Part shown: positions 34,086 to 43,234 of the stretch, piece after piece
How the letters are laid out: every line of letters starts with the position of its first letter
How positions within the stretch are numbered: position 1 is the stretch's first letter
Assembly: GCA_902788785.1 (NCBI GenBank)
Contig: CADALT010000036.1
Location: forward strand, 1-44,808
DNA length: 44,808 nt
Source: an uncultured Ruminococcus sp.
Lineage (GTDB): Bacteria; Bacillota; Clostridia; Oscillospirales; Ruminococcaceae
Direction of reading: 5' to 3'
Program-made: the position numbers and the translations under genes
Notes under the pieces: generated by a model
Seen by the model: only the letters and a program-made list of their open reading frames with translations
Database searches by the model: none
Told to the model about the DNA's origin: nothing

Positions 34086-34122
34086 GCCTCCGAAGCACTC
34101 TGAAAATGTTTCGGGGCTTTTT
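34086..34122 (+). terminator. Terminator after the second immunity-like gene
   Basis: The stem GCC(T)CCGAA / TTCGGGGC, with one bulge, is followed by TTTTT. The loop AAGCACTCTGAAAATG matches that of the hairpin at 33661. The rest of the gap to 34297 holds no gene I can support, only short unconnected open stretches. Confidence 0.8.
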
Positions 34123-34297
34123 GTAGGCGGAGGAGAGTTCCGATATTGTGGGACAGTATCTGCATAAATTCGGCGTGAGAGGGGCTTGCTTCTGATTAGT
34201 CAGGACAAATTTGCGGGGGAATTGTACGCTTCTGTCAACATTCAATAAAAAATTACCCTATTTCTTAATTTTCTTGAATAAAATATTAATAAAAATA

Positions 34298-34326
34298 TTG
34301 ACAAAACGACGTGTGTATGATATACT
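34298..34326 (+). promoter_or_regulatory. Sigma-A promoter of the coiled-coil membrane protein gene
   Basis: TTGACA (34298-34303), 17 bp, TATACT (34321-34326). Confidence 0.88.
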
Positions 34327-34399
34327 TTAACCATGTACATATTTGCTTTACATATTTTTTATATGAGCATCTTAAGAATTGCGTCAGAGGGATGATATT

Positions 34400-35107
34400 A
34401 TGACAGAGCTGGAAAGAATGGATCTGGCAGAAAGCTACATAAACAGGTATTTTGAGTTTGAGGACGGCGTGGAAGTCAGCAAGGAGAACAAGGAGTATCT
34501 GAAAATATATATAAGGGATATTTCCGAGGCTGAGAAGGAATATAATTTCTCGGGCAAGAGGAATAAGACCATGCTGTATGTGCTGGCAGGTGCGGCGATA
34601 TTTGCGCTGATACTTCTGGCTGGATTTCACAGCGGACTGTTCTTCATCATACCTATTATCGGCTTTATCGGTGTGGTGATAGCAGGCTGGATGATGGCTA
34701 ACAAGTATTATACCAAGGGACTTACCGAGGCAAGGGATCATCAGAAGGAAGTCAACGAGGGTATAACCGAGCAGATAGAGCTTCTCGAGCAGAGAATAAA
34801 ACAGCTTGAAAAGCAGAGAGATGATTATCTGGCGGCTCTGAGGAAGAAGATCGATTTCATGGAGCTGGATATGGATTATATGCACAGCATAGGTCAGATA
34901 AAGCAGTTTCTGGTGGACGGCGAAGCTGAGACCTGTGAGGAGGCTGTGGAGATATTCGAGTCGAACCTGCTGATGCAGCAGATGTCGGGTATCATGAGCG
35001 CTAGTATCCATCATAAACAGGAGATGGATATAGAGAAGAACAAGGAGCGCTTCGGCAATCCTCTGGACCTTTTCGGCAAAAAGGGCAAGGATAAGAAAAA
35101 GAGGTAA
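34400..35107 (+). CDS. Membrane protein with coiled coil, unknown function
   Basis: The 235-residue protein has a cytoplasmic N-terminus (about 1-60), two membrane helices (about 62-78 and 84-103), a coiled coil (EGITEQIELLEQRIKQLEKQRDDYLAALRK split in two heptad runs, about 122-155), and a basic tail ending KKGKDKKKR. I do not recognise a family. ATG 34400 lies nine bases after GAGGG; the longer frame from TTG 34379 has no RBS. It has its own promoter and a terminator right after the stop. Confidence 0.85.
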   Translation: MTELERMDLAESYINRYFEFEDGVEVSKENKEYLKIYIRDISEAEKEYNFSGKRNKTMLYVLAGAAIFALILLAGFHSGLFFIIPIIGFIGVVIAGWMMANKYYTKGLTEARDHQKEVNEGITEQIELLEQRIKQLEKQRDDYLAALRKKIDFMELDMDYMHSIGQIKQFLVDGEAETCEEAVEIFESNLLMQQMSGIMSASIHHKQEMDIEKNKERFGNPLDLFGKKGKDKKKR

Positions 35108-35114
35108 TAAGATG

Positions 35115-35140
35115 GGGCGGAAGTTTATCCGCCCTTTTTT
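35115..35140 (+). terminator. Terminator of the coiled-coil membrane protein gene
   Basis: The stem GGGCGGA / TCCGCCC has a 6-base loop and a TTTTTT tail. It argues against a Nif3 start at 35112. Confidence 0.9.
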
Positions 35141-35171
35141 GGATACTGAAACAGATAGGATGGAAAATTTG

Positions 35172-35933
35172 ATGTATACTGTAGGAGATATTTATAATTT
35201 CATAGAAGAAACAGCACCTTTCGCATGGCAGGAGGGTTATGATAACAGCGGACTCTGTGTGGGCAACATGGGCAGACCTGCGGATAAGATAATGCTCTCG
35301 CTGGACTGTACTATAGATGTGGCAAGAGAAGCGGTGAAGAAAGGCGTTCAGCTGGTGGTTACCCATCACCCTGTCATATTCCGTGGGATAAAACAGCTCG
35401 ACCCCGACAGTGTGGTGGGCGTGCTGGCAGCAGGAGGAGTTTCGGTGATCTCGGCACATACGAATTTCGACAGTGCGGTGATGAACGATATACTCTGTGA
35501 GAAGCTGGGGCTTACCCCATCGGACTGCATAGCCGAGGAACACGGTGTTAAGACGGGCTGTATCTGTGAAACGCAGGGCATCACAGCAAAGGCGATGGCG
35601 CAGATACTCAAAGAAAAGCTGGGCTGTCCTACGGTGCGCTACGACAGGGCTAATGACGGCGAACTTAAAAAGATCGCTGTGTGCTCGGGCAGCGGCGGAA
35701 GCTTTCTTAATGATGTGCTGGCAAAGGGCTGTGACGGTTTCATCACGGGGGACGTAAAGCATGATATCTTCGTGGACGCCTATAACGCAGGGCTGACAGT
35801 GTTCGATGCGGGGCATTATTATACGGAGAATATTTTCTGCGGATATATGGAAAATGCGCTTAAAGAACATTTCCCCGATGCAGAGGTAAATATAGCCGAG
35901 ACTTCGGGAGATGTGGTGGAGTGGTCAACATGA
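35172..35933 (+). CDS. Nif3-like dinuclear metal centre protein
   Basis: The 253-residue protein matches the Nif3/YqfO family: start MYTVGDIYNFIEETAP, then EGYDNSGLCVG, VTHHPVIFRG (two metal His), AHTNFDSA (His, Asp), and near the end DAGHYYTE (His, Glu). These residues hold two metals in hexameric rings. The biochemical role is unsettled; GTP cyclohydrolase I type 2 is an automatic label. ATG 35172 has GGATGG about eight bases before it and fits the family N-terminus. Longer starts run through the terminator. Its stop overlaps the next gene by four bases. Confidence 0.93.
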   Translation: MYTVGDIYNFIEETAPFAWQEGYDNSGLCVGNMGRPADKIMLSLDCTIDVAREAVKKGVQLVVTHHPVIFRGIKQLDPDSVVGVLAAGGVSVISAHTNFDSAVMNDILCEKLGLTPSDCIAEEHGVKTGCICETQGITAKAMAQILKEKLGCPTVRYDRANDGELKKIAVCSGSGGSFLNDVLAKGCDGFITGDVKHDIFVDAYNAGLTVFDAGHYYTENIFCGYMENALKEHFPDAEVNIAETSGDVVEWST

Positions 35934-36565
35934 AAAAGGACATGATAACTTTTGGGTATTATATATGTGAGATAGGAAAGTGCCCCGAATATTTGGGGAA
36001 ATCTGATAAGTTCATCTCGGTCAGCGATTGTCTGTGCGAGCATGAGCCTGAGATCGTCAAGTGCCACGGCTGGTCGCCACGGGGAGATAGGGCAGAGTAT
36101 ATAAACAGATGTTTCGGCGGTGACAGAGAAGCCTATCTCAGGATGAGCGAAAAAGCAAACAGTCTGTTTGAGAAAGATCTTCTGGGCATGGACGGCAGGA
36201 TACTGCGGCGAGAGGACGCACTTTACTTCTACCGTGAGTATTTTGGTGCGCCTAAGTTCATGTTGGTATCGGTCAGCACAGAGGAAAAATATCTTGCGGA
36301 TAACGAGCAGTTTCCGTATGATAAGATCATACCCGACGAGAATGATGAGCTGATAGGCTGTGATATCATTGGCCGGGATATAAGCAGCTTTCATTCTTTT
36401 CTGTGCAATAGTCTGCATAAAGAGTTCCCCGATGCACGGTTCACGGAGTATGGGCTTCTTGACGAGGAGTATGAGAAAGCCGCACTGATGGCGAGAAAGA
36501 TACAGGGCAAAGGCGAGCCCGTGAATTGGATGCCTGTTATGATACAAAGGGTCAGTACAGAATGA
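35930..36565 (+). CDS. Protein of unknown function coupled to the Nif3-like gene
   Basis: The 211-residue soluble protein begins at ATG 35930 within ATGA overlapping the Nif3 stop, with GGTGGAG eight bases upstream, so translation is coupled. I do not recognise it. Features are a Cys-rich first third (YYICEIGKCPEYLG, SDCLCEHEP, KCHGWSPRG), a helical middle and a Lys/Glu-rich end. The Cys and His residues could bind metal, which would suit the Nif3 partner, but this is a guess. Confidence 0.8.
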   Translation: MKKDMITFGYYICEIGKCPEYLGKSDKFISVSDCLCEHEPEIVKCHGWSPRGDRAEYINRCFGGDREAYLRMSEKANSLFEKDLLGMDGRILRREDALYFYREYFGAPKFMLVSVSTEEKYLADNEQFPYDKIIPDENDELIGCDIIGRDISSFHSFLCNSLHKEFPDARFTEYGLLDEEYEKAALMARKIQGKGEPVNWMPVMIQRVSTE

Positions 36566-36601
36566 CCCATATATTGCGAAGTTTTTTGCCGATAGGATTT
36601 G

Positions 36602-36638
36602 CCGCAGAGGGTGATTTTGCCTTCTGCGGTACTTTTTT
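36602..36638 (+). terminator. Terminator of the Nif3 operon
   Basis: The stem CCGCAGAGGG / CCTTCTGCGG (10 bp, one wobble) is followed by TACTTTTTT. Confidence 0.88.
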
Positions 36639-36693
36639 GACCGAATATTGCGATAAACGTCAAAGTTAGTCGTGCGAAACTTACAAAAAGGTA

Positions 36694-36723
36694 TTGACAA
36701 ATCAGATAGTTTTGGTGTATTAT
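36694..36723 (+). promoter_or_regulatory. Promoter of xylA
   Basis: TTGACA (36694-36699), 18 bp, TATTAT (36718-36723). Confidence 0.82.
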
Positions 36724-36734
36724 TATAATAGTTT

Positions 36735-36751
36735 GGTTAGCGGCAACTAAC
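36735..36751 (+). promoter_or_regulatory. Operator-like dyad at the xylA start site
   Basis: GGTTAGCGGCAACTAAC lies just downstream of the -10 box, at about +5 to +21, a typical repressor position. The same motif, inverted, occurs at 38408-38424 before the PFOR gene. Confidence 0.6.
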
Positions 36752-36802
36752 GAACATTGCTGAATATCAGCATAAAACATCAAAAAAACGGAGGTTTTTT
36801 AA

Positions 36803-38128
36803 ATGGCAGAATTTTTCCCTAACATTTCAAAGATACCCTTCGAGGGCGTAAAGAGCACAAATCCACTGGCTTTCAAGTATTACGATCCCGATGAGGTAGT
36901 AATGGGCAAGACCATGAGAGAGCAGCTGAAGTTCGCACTGTCCTGGTGGCACACCATGGGCGGCGACGGCACAGATATGTTCGGCTGCGGTACAGCTGAC
37001 AAGACCTGGGGCGAGAGCGATCCCACTGCAAGAGCAAAGGCTAAGGTCGATGCTGCTTTTGAGATAATGGACAAGCTGTCCATAGACTATTTCTGCTGGC
37101 ACGACAGAGATCTGTCTCCCGAGTATGGTTCTCTCAAGGACAATAACGAGAAGCTTCAGGAAGTAGTTGACTATATCGCAGAGAAGATGAAGGCTGATCC
37201 TTCCAAGAAACTGCTCTGGGGTACAGCAAAGTGCTTCGATCACCCAAGATTCATGCACGGTGCAGGCACCTCACCTTCTGCTGATGTTTTCGCATACAGC
37301 GCAGCACAGATCAAGAAGGCTATCGAGTGCACAGTTCAGCTGGGCGGTACAGGCTACGTTTTCTGGGGCGGCAGAGAGGGTTACGAGACTCTGCTCAACA
37401 CTAATATGGCTTTGGAGCAGGACAACATGGCAAGACTGCTGAGAATGGTCATCGACTACGGCCGTTCCATCGGTTTCAAGGGCGATTTCTACATCGAGCC
37501 CAAGCCCAAGGAGCCCACAAAGCACCAGTACGATTTCGATACAGCTACAGTTATCGGCTTCCTGAGAAAGTACGGTCTTGATAAGGACATCAAGATGAAC
37601 ATCGAGGCTAACCACGCTACACTGGCACAGCATACATTCCAGCACGAGCTGAGAGTTGCAAGAGACAACGGTTTCTTCGGCTCTATAGATGCTAACCAGG
37701 GCGACGTTCTGCTGGGCTGGGATACTGACCAGTTCCCCACAAACGCTTACGATGCTGCTCTTTGTATGTATGAAGTTCTGAAGGCAGGCGGCTTCACCAA
37801 CGGCGGTCTGAACTTCGATGCAAAGGCAAGAAGAGGTTCCTTCACACCCGAGGATATCTTCCTGAGCTATATCGCAGGTATGGATACCTTTGCACTGGGT
37901 CTGAAGATCGCAGCTAAGATGATCGAGGACGGCAGGATAGACAAGTTCGTTGAGGACAGATATGCTTCCTGGAGCACAGGTATCGGCAAGGACATCATCG
38001 ACGGCAAGGCTACACTGGCTGACCTGGAGAAGTATGCACTGGAGAAGGGCGAAGTTGCTGACTCACTGGGCAGCGGCAGACAGGAGTATCTGGAAAGCGT
38101 GCTTAATCAGATCATGTTCAATATCTGA
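36803..38128 (+). CDS. xylA: Xylose isomerase
   Basis: The 441-residue enzyme (class II, long form) converts D-xylose to D-xylulose at the head of pentose catabolism. It has [11 protein letters not shown] with the catalytic His/Asp pair, the metal-site Glu in [17 protein letters not shown] and [11 protein letters not shown], and DANQGD. It starts [19 protein letters not shown] behind GGAGG. Length and ends are normal. No xylB or transporter is adjacent. The operator-like dyad suggests sugar-dependent repression. Confidence 0.98.
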   Translation: MAEFFPNISKIPFEGVKSTNPLAFKYYDPDEVVMGKTMREQLKFALSWWHTMGGDGTDMFGCGTADKTWGESDPTARAKAKVDAAFEIMDKLSIDYFCWHDRDLSPEYGSLKDNNEKLQEVVDYIAEKMKADPSKKLLWGTAKCFDHPRFMHGAGTSPSADVFAYSAAQIKKAIECTVQLGGTGYVFWGGREGYETLLNTNMALEQDNMARLLRMVIDYGRSIGFKGDFYIEPKPKEPTKHQYDFDTATVIGFLRKYGLDKDIKMNIEANHATLAQHTFQHELRVARDNGFFGSIDANQGDVLLGWDTDQFPTNAYDAALCMYEVLKAGGFTNGGLNFDAKARRGSFTPEDIFLSYIAGMDTFALGLKIAAKMIEDGRIDKFVEDRYASWSTGIGKDIIDGKATLADLEKYALEKGEVADSLGSGRQEYLESVLNQIMFNI

Positions 38129-38142
38129 TCTTTTCATAAGTG

Positions 38143-38179
38143 AACATCCCCTTGCTCGGCTGAGCGGGGGGATGTTTTT
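38143..38179 (+). terminator. Terminator of xylA
   Basis: The stem AACATCCCC / GGGGATGTT is followed by TTTT. Confidence 0.9.
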
Positions 38180-38299
38180 GGTCAGGCACAAAATAAAAAC
38201 CATAGAGTAGCCCCGTTTCTTCTATATTGTATTCCGTTCTTACGACATTGTGTAATAAATATATGTAACGGTCTCGAACAGGAGATAGAATGATGATAC

Positions 38300-38333
38300 A
38301 ACTCCCTCGCTCTGTTGGGTGGGGGAGTTTTCT
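38300..38333 (+). terminator. Second terminator-like hairpin in the xylA-PFOR gap
   Basis: The stem AACTCCC / GGGAGTT has a 16-base loop and a TTTTC tail. A 16-codon frame (ATG 38291, AGGAGAT before it) runs through it. The rest of the 549-bp gap holds the dyad and promoter below and a 157-base leader with a GGGCGTAATGCCCG hairpin. Confidence 0.6.
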
Positions 38334-38407
38334 GTGTTAACATAAAGAATAAATAAGCAGAAAAGAATAAGTTAATTAAACCGTATAAGAATAAAATATT
38401 AACATTA

Positions 38408-38424
38408 GTTAGTTGTGACTAACC
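38408..38424 (-). promoter_or_regulatory. Operator-like dyad upstream of the PFOR gene
   Basis: On the minus strand it reads GGTTAGTCACAACTAAC, identical to the xylA dyad except for the central bases. It lies about 60 bp before the -35 box. Confidence 0.55.
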
Positions 38425-38485
38425 AGATTGTACAAAAATAGCTGTTAATAATTTGATTTTTACAGCGAAAAAAACGAAAAAGGTC

Positions 38486-38514
38486 TTTACAAAATCGAAA
38501 AAAAGTGTTATACT
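38486..38514 (+). promoter_or_regulatory. Promoter of the PFOR gene
   Basis: TTTACA (38486-38491), 17 bp, TATACT (38509-38514). Confidence 0.82.
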
Positions 38515-38677
38515 ATAAGAGTTAAAGCGGCTTTGATGAAGCAATTGTGTCTGACTTGTTTCAAAGTAATAAGGGGTTCATAAGTTAGACTGCTTTCACA
38601 TTATTAACCGCTGATCTATTGAGAGGAATATCTCATAATATGTGGGCGTAATGCCCGTAGAAAGGATGATCGTTTAA

Positions 38678-41600
38678 ATGGCAAGAAAAATGAAAACCAT
38701 GGACGGTAACAACGCTGCTGCTTGGGCTTCATATCCCTTTACAGAAGTCGCTGCTATCTACCCCATCACTCCTTCCTCTGTAATGGCAGAGGTAACAGAC
38801 CAGTGGTCTGCTAAGGGTCAGAAGAACCTGTTCGGTACACCTGTTAAGGTGGCAGAGATGCAGTCTGAGGCAGGCGCTTCGGGTACTGTACACGGTTCAC
38901 TGAGTGCAGGTGCGCTGACCACCACCTACACAGCTTCTCAGGGTCTGCTGCTGATGATCCCTAATATGTATAAGATCGCCGGCGAGCTGCTGCCCTGCGT
39001 TATCCATGTATCTGCAAGATGCGTAGCTTCCCACGCACTGAACATCTTCGGTGACCACTCCGATATCTATGCGTGCCGTCAGACAGGCTTCGCAATGCTG
39101 TGTTCTTCTAATGTACAGGAGGTAATGGACCTCGGTACTATAGCACACCTCTCCACCATCGAGAGCAGAGTTCCTTTCCTGCACTTCTTTGATGGTTTCA
39201 GAACATCTCATGAGATCCAGAAGATCGAGACATGGGATATCGAGGATGTAAGAGAGATGACAAACTTCGAGAAGATCGAAGAATTCAGAAAGAGCGCTCT
39301 CAACCCCGAGCACCCTGTACTGAAGGGTACTGCACAGAACCCTGACATCTTCTTCCAGGCAAGAGAAGCTTGTAACCCTTACTATGATGCTGTTCCCGGT
39401 ATCGTAGAGGAGTATATGGCTAAGGTAAACGCTAAGATAGGTACAAACTATCAGCTGTTCAACTACTACGGTGCACCCGATGCTACACACGTTATCGTAG
39501 CAATGGGCTCTGTATGTGATACTATCGAAGAAACTATCGACTACCTGAACAAGACCGAGGGCACAAAGCTGGGCCTCGTTAAGGTAAGACTTTACAGACC
39601 TTTTGCAGCTGACAGGCTGGTAGCTGCAATTCCTTCTACCTGCGAGCAGATCACTGTTCTTGACAGGACCAAGGAGCCCGGTTCTCTGGGTGAGCCTCTG
39701 TATCTGGACGTTGTTGCTGCACTCAAGGGCACACAGTTCCACGATATCCCTGTTGCAAGCGGCAGATATGGTCTGGGTTCCAATGATACAACTCCCGATC
39801 AGATCAAGGCTGTATACTGGAACGCAAGCTGGAAGGATACCTATAAGCCCAGATTCACACTGGGTATCATCGATGATGTTACCAACCTGTCTCTTGAGAC
39901 AGAGGGCAAGCTGGATTCCGCTCCCGCAGGCACAACTGCTTGTAAGTTCTGGGGTCTGGGTGCAGACGGTACAGTTGGTGCTAACAAGAACTCCATCAAG
40001 ATCATCGGTGACCACACCGACCTGTTCGCACAGGCATACTTCGCATATGACTCCAAGAAGTCGGGCGGCGTAACAGTTTCCCACCTGAGATTCGGTAAGA
40101 CTCCTATCAAGTCCACATACCTCATCAATCAGGCTGACTTCGTTGCTTGTCATAACGAGTCCTATATCTCCAAGTACAATATGGTACAGGATATCAAGCC
40201 CGGCGGAACATTCCTGCTCAACTGCCAGTGGGATGAGAAGGAGCTGGAAAAGCACCTCCCCGGTCAGGTAAAGAGATATATCGCTGAAAACAACATCAAG
40301 TTCTATACTATCAACGGCGTTAAGATCGGTAAGGAGATCGGTCTGGGCAACAGGATCAACACTGTTCTTCAGTCTGCATTCTTCAAGCTGGCAAACATCA
40401 TCCCTCTGGATGACGCTATCAAGTATATGAAGGACGCTGCTACTGCTTCTTACTCCAAGAAGGGTGAGGCTATCGTTAAGATGAACCATGACGCTATCGA
40501 CGCAGGCTGCCAGCAGGTAGTTGAAGTCAAGGTACCCGCAAGCTGGAAGAAGGCTAAGGATACCAAGATGGGCATGGACAAGATCACCGAGAAGCAGGAG
40601 AAGAACAAGACTCTGCGTGACTTCGTAAACAATATCCAGATCCCCTGCAACGCACAGGAAGGCGACAAGCTGCCCGTTTCCACATTCAAGGATATGGCAG
40701 ACGGCGTATTCCCTCAGGGCTCTGCTAAGTTCGAGAAGAGAGGTATCGCAGTTGACGTTCCTGCTTGGGACGGTGCAAATTGTATCCAGTGTAACTTCTG
40801 CTCTTATGTATGTCCTCATGCAGTCATCAGACCCAGCATCATGACAGACGCTGAGCTGAAGAAGGCTCCTAAGCTGGCACAGGATAAGGCAGTACCCGTA
40901 ACAGGTATGCCCGGATACAACTTCGTTATGACAATGTCCGCACTGGACTGCACAGGCTGCGGTTCCTGCGTAAATGTATGCCCCGGCAAGAAGGGTAACA
41001 AGGCTCTGAACATGATGCCTCTGGAGACTCAGCTGGCTGAGCAGGAAGTATTCAACTATGCAGTTGAGCTGCCTGAGAAGCCCGAAGTCCTCGAGAAGTT
41101 CAAGGAGACCACAGTCAAGGGTTCTCAGTTCAAGCAGCCTCTGCTTGAATTCTCAGGCGCTTGCGCAGGCTGCGGCGAGACACCTTACGCTAAGCTGATA
41201 ACACAGTTGTTCGGCGACAGGATGTATATCGCTAACGCAACAGGATGCTCCTCCATCTGGGGCGGCTCCGCACCTTCTACTCCTTATACAACTAATAAGG
41301 AAGGCAAGGGTCCTGCATGGGCTAACTCCCTGTTCGAGGATAACGCTGAGTACGGTTACGGTATGTTCCTGGCTCAGTCCACAATAAGAAACAGAACTAT
41401 CGCTAAGGTCCTGGAGCTCTCCAAGTCCACTAAGGCTGCTGCTGTTAAGGACGCTTGCGAGGCTTACCTGAGCACAGTTGATGACGGCGCTGCTAACAAG
41501 GCTGCTACAGCTAACCTCGTAGCTGCTCTGAAGAAGGCTAAGACAAAGGCTGGCGACGAGATACTCAAGGATGCTGATTACCTGGCTAAGAAGTCCATGT

Positions 41601-42191
41601 GGATCTTCGGCGGCGACGGTTGGGCATACGATATCGGTTTCTCGGGCGTTGACCACGTACTGGCTTCGGGCGAGGACGTAAACATCTTCGTATTCGATAC
41701 CGAGGTTTACTCCAACACAGGCGGACAGTCTTCTAAGTCCACTCCTACAGGTGCTATCGCACAGTTCGCAGCTGCAGGTAAGGAAGTTAAGAAGAAGGAT
41801 CTGGCCGGTATCGCAATGAGCTATGGCTACGTTTACGTTGCACACGTTGCAATGGGCGCAGACATGAACCAGTGCCTGAAGGCTATCCACGAGGCTGAAA
41901 GCTATCATGGTCCTTCCATCATCATCGGTTATGCTCCTTGTATCAACCACGGTATCAAGGGCGGCATGAAGATCGCTCAGACCGAGGAGAAGAAGGCTGT
42001 TCAGGCTGGATTCCAAGGCTCCTTCCGCAGATTACAGAGAGTTCATCATGGGCGAAGTTCGTTACAACGCACTCGCTAGACAGAACCCCGAGAGAGCAGA
42101 GAAGCTGTTCTCCAAGGCAGAGCAGAATGCTAAGGACAGATATGATTATCTGCTTAGATATGCTAAGCTTTACAATACCGAGGAGAAGTAA
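38678..42191 (+). pseudogene. nifJ: Pyruvate:ferredoxin oxidoreductase, frame broken near the 3' end
   Basis: The single-chain PFOR oxidises pyruvate to acetyl-CoA and CO2 with reduction of ferredoxin. Frame one (38678-42079, 1133 residues) covers the pyruvate-binding domain (YPITPSSVMAEVTDQW), the two-cluster ferredoxin domain (CIQCNFCSYVCP and CTGCGSCVNVCP), the CAGCGETPYAK cluster site, and the TPP site (GGDGWAYDIGFSGVDHVLAS, VYSNTGGQSSKSTPTG). At about 42011 it leaves the family sequence and ends in RRLQRVHHGRSSLQRTR. Another frame resumes with KAPSADYREFIMGEVRYNAL and runs to TAA 42189-42191. The expected YWHLYRYNP-type segment between is missing. So about 70 bp are deleted and the frame is shifted. 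The loss may be real or an assembly error. Confidence 0.85.
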
Positions 42192-42207
42192 TTTTCCCTA
42201 ATGATAT

Positions 42208-42246
42208 TTCCGCCGTACTCTTTATAGGGTGCGGCGGAACTTTTTG
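42208..42246 (+). terminator. Terminator of the PFOR gene
   Basis: The stem TTCCGCCGTACTC / GGGTGCGGCGGAA (wobbles inside) is followed by CTTTTTG. Confidence 0.9.
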
Positions 42247-42275
42247 TTGACAAAAACTGCGATGTGAGGTATGAT
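42247..42275 (+). promoter_or_regulatory. Promoter of the XRE regulator gene
   Basis: TTGACA (42247-42252), 17 bp, TATGAT (42270-42275). The 145-base leader carries a perfect hairpin GCTGTCAAA / TTTGACAGC (about 42314-42335) followed by GGTTTT. Confidence 0.8.
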
Positions 42276-42424
42276 AGTATCATGCGGAAGTCTGCAAAAC
42301 GGCGCAGACAGGGGCTGTCAAAGAGATTTGACAGCGGTTTTACCGCCTTTGTAAAATGCCTTTGGTGGAATTTTTCGGCGTAGTGTGCTATGATGAGTTC
42401 ACACAAAAGGAAGGGGGCATCCTT

Positions 42425-43018
42425 ATGGAACTTTGCAAGACTATCAGAAAACTGAGGACTGAAAAGGGGTGGTCACAGGAGATGCTGGCTGAGAAGGCTT
42501 ATGTAAGCCGACAGACAGTCTCAAACTGGGAGAACGAAAAATGCTATCCCGATGTTCACAGCTTGCTGATACTCAGCGACCTGTTCGGAGTGAGCCTCGA
42601 TGAACTTATCAAAGGAGATGTCGAAACTATGAAAAAGACGGTAAATGAAAAAGACGCAAAAACGCTGAAAACTTCACAGTGGTGCGGGGTGCTGGGGCTT
42701 GTCGCCATGATGCTGACGACAGCGATATTCGAGAACTGCGGTGAGGTCGGCAGGGTCATTGGTGCGGTGCTGGCAGGCGGTCTGGCGGTGCTGACTTTCC
42801 TTTCCTTCCACCGAATGGAAACGATAAAGGCTGACAACGATATTCAGACTCAGCGTGAGATACTGGCTTTCGTGAAAGGCGAAACGCTCGATGACATTGA
42901 GAAAGAGAAAGAGCAGAAAAACCGCCGTTCCATCAGGAATGGTCTGCTGACAGCGGCAGGCATCAGTGCGGTCAGCGGAATCATCTGCATAGTCAGACTG
43001 GTAATGGAACTGGTATGA
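42425..43018 (+). CDS. XRE-family regulator with two membrane helices
   Basis: The 197-residue protein has an N-terminal XRE helix-turn-helix (TIRKLRTEKGWSQEMLAEKAYVSRQTVSNWENEK) followed by PDVHSLLILSDLFGVSLDELI. A linker leads to helices at about 85-100 and 108-125, then a charged region (KGETLDDIEKEKEQKNRR) and a last hydrophobic helix (about 173-192). Membrane-bound XRE regulators are common in Firmicutes and may sense envelope signals. I chose ATG 42425, eight bases after GGAAGGGGG; the 23-codon extension has no RBS. Confidence 0.9.
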   Translation: MELCKTIRKLRTEKGWSQEMLAEKAYVSRQTVSNWENEKCYPDVHSLLILSDLFGVSLDELIKGDVETMKKTVNEKDAKTLKTSQWCGVLGLVAMMLTTAIFENCGEVGRVIGAVLAGGLAVLTFLSFHRMETIKADNDIQTQREILAFVKGETLDDIEKEKEQKNRRSIRNGLLTAAGISAVSGIICIVRLVMELV

Positions 43019-43020
43019 TG

Positions 43021-43036
43021 TACTATTATAATAGTA
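43021..43036. repeat. Perfect 16-bp palindrome after the XRE gene
   Basis: TACTATTATAATAGTA starts three bases after the XRE stop. It is palindromic and lacks a loop, so a protein-binding site is more likely than a hairpin. Confidence 0.5.
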
Positions 43037-43076
43037 TGGAACTTCATCGGCTTCGGGCGGTGGGGGAGATGATGAA

Positions 43077-43104
43077 AACAGCCCGTTAGACGGGTTGTTT
43101 TTTC
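43077..43104 (+). terminator. Terminator of the XRE gene
   Basis: The stem AACAGCCCG / CGGGTTGTT (one wobble) is followed by TTTTC. Confidence 0.88.
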
Positions 43105-43185
43105 TTTGTACATAATGAATAAATGGATGGCGCAAAATCAGCAAAAATTCTACGCTTGAAATTCGAATAAAATTTCCGAAAACCC

Positions 43186-43214
43186 TTGAAAAATCGGAAA
43201 GTATAGTGTATAAT
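43186..43214 (+). promoter_or_regulatory. Promoter of the S10 ribosomal operon
   Basis: TTGAAA (43186-43191), 17 bp, TATAAT (43209-43214). It gives a leader of about 530 bases. Confidence 0.85.
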
Positions 43215-43234
43215 AATACTTGCGTGACTGCACA

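Noticed and set aside
34123-34250. Short open stretches (IVGQYLHKFGVRGACF and ISQDKFAGELYASVNIQ) between the immunity-like gene and the next promoter
   Set aside because: They lie in different frames, lack starts and match nothing I know; they could be remnants but cannot be supported.
35112-35171. A 20-codon N-terminal extension of the Nif3-like protein
   Set aside because: It runs through an intrinsic terminator and does not match the family start.
38291-38341. A 16-codon frame with AGGAGAT before it (MMIQLPRSVGWGSFLC)
   Set aside because: It is made mostly from the terminator hairpin and has no visible promoter; probably chance.
38897-40819. A 640-codon open frame on the minus strand opposite the PFOR gene
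   Set aside because: It mirrors the codon bias of PFOR, has no RBS and resembles no family.
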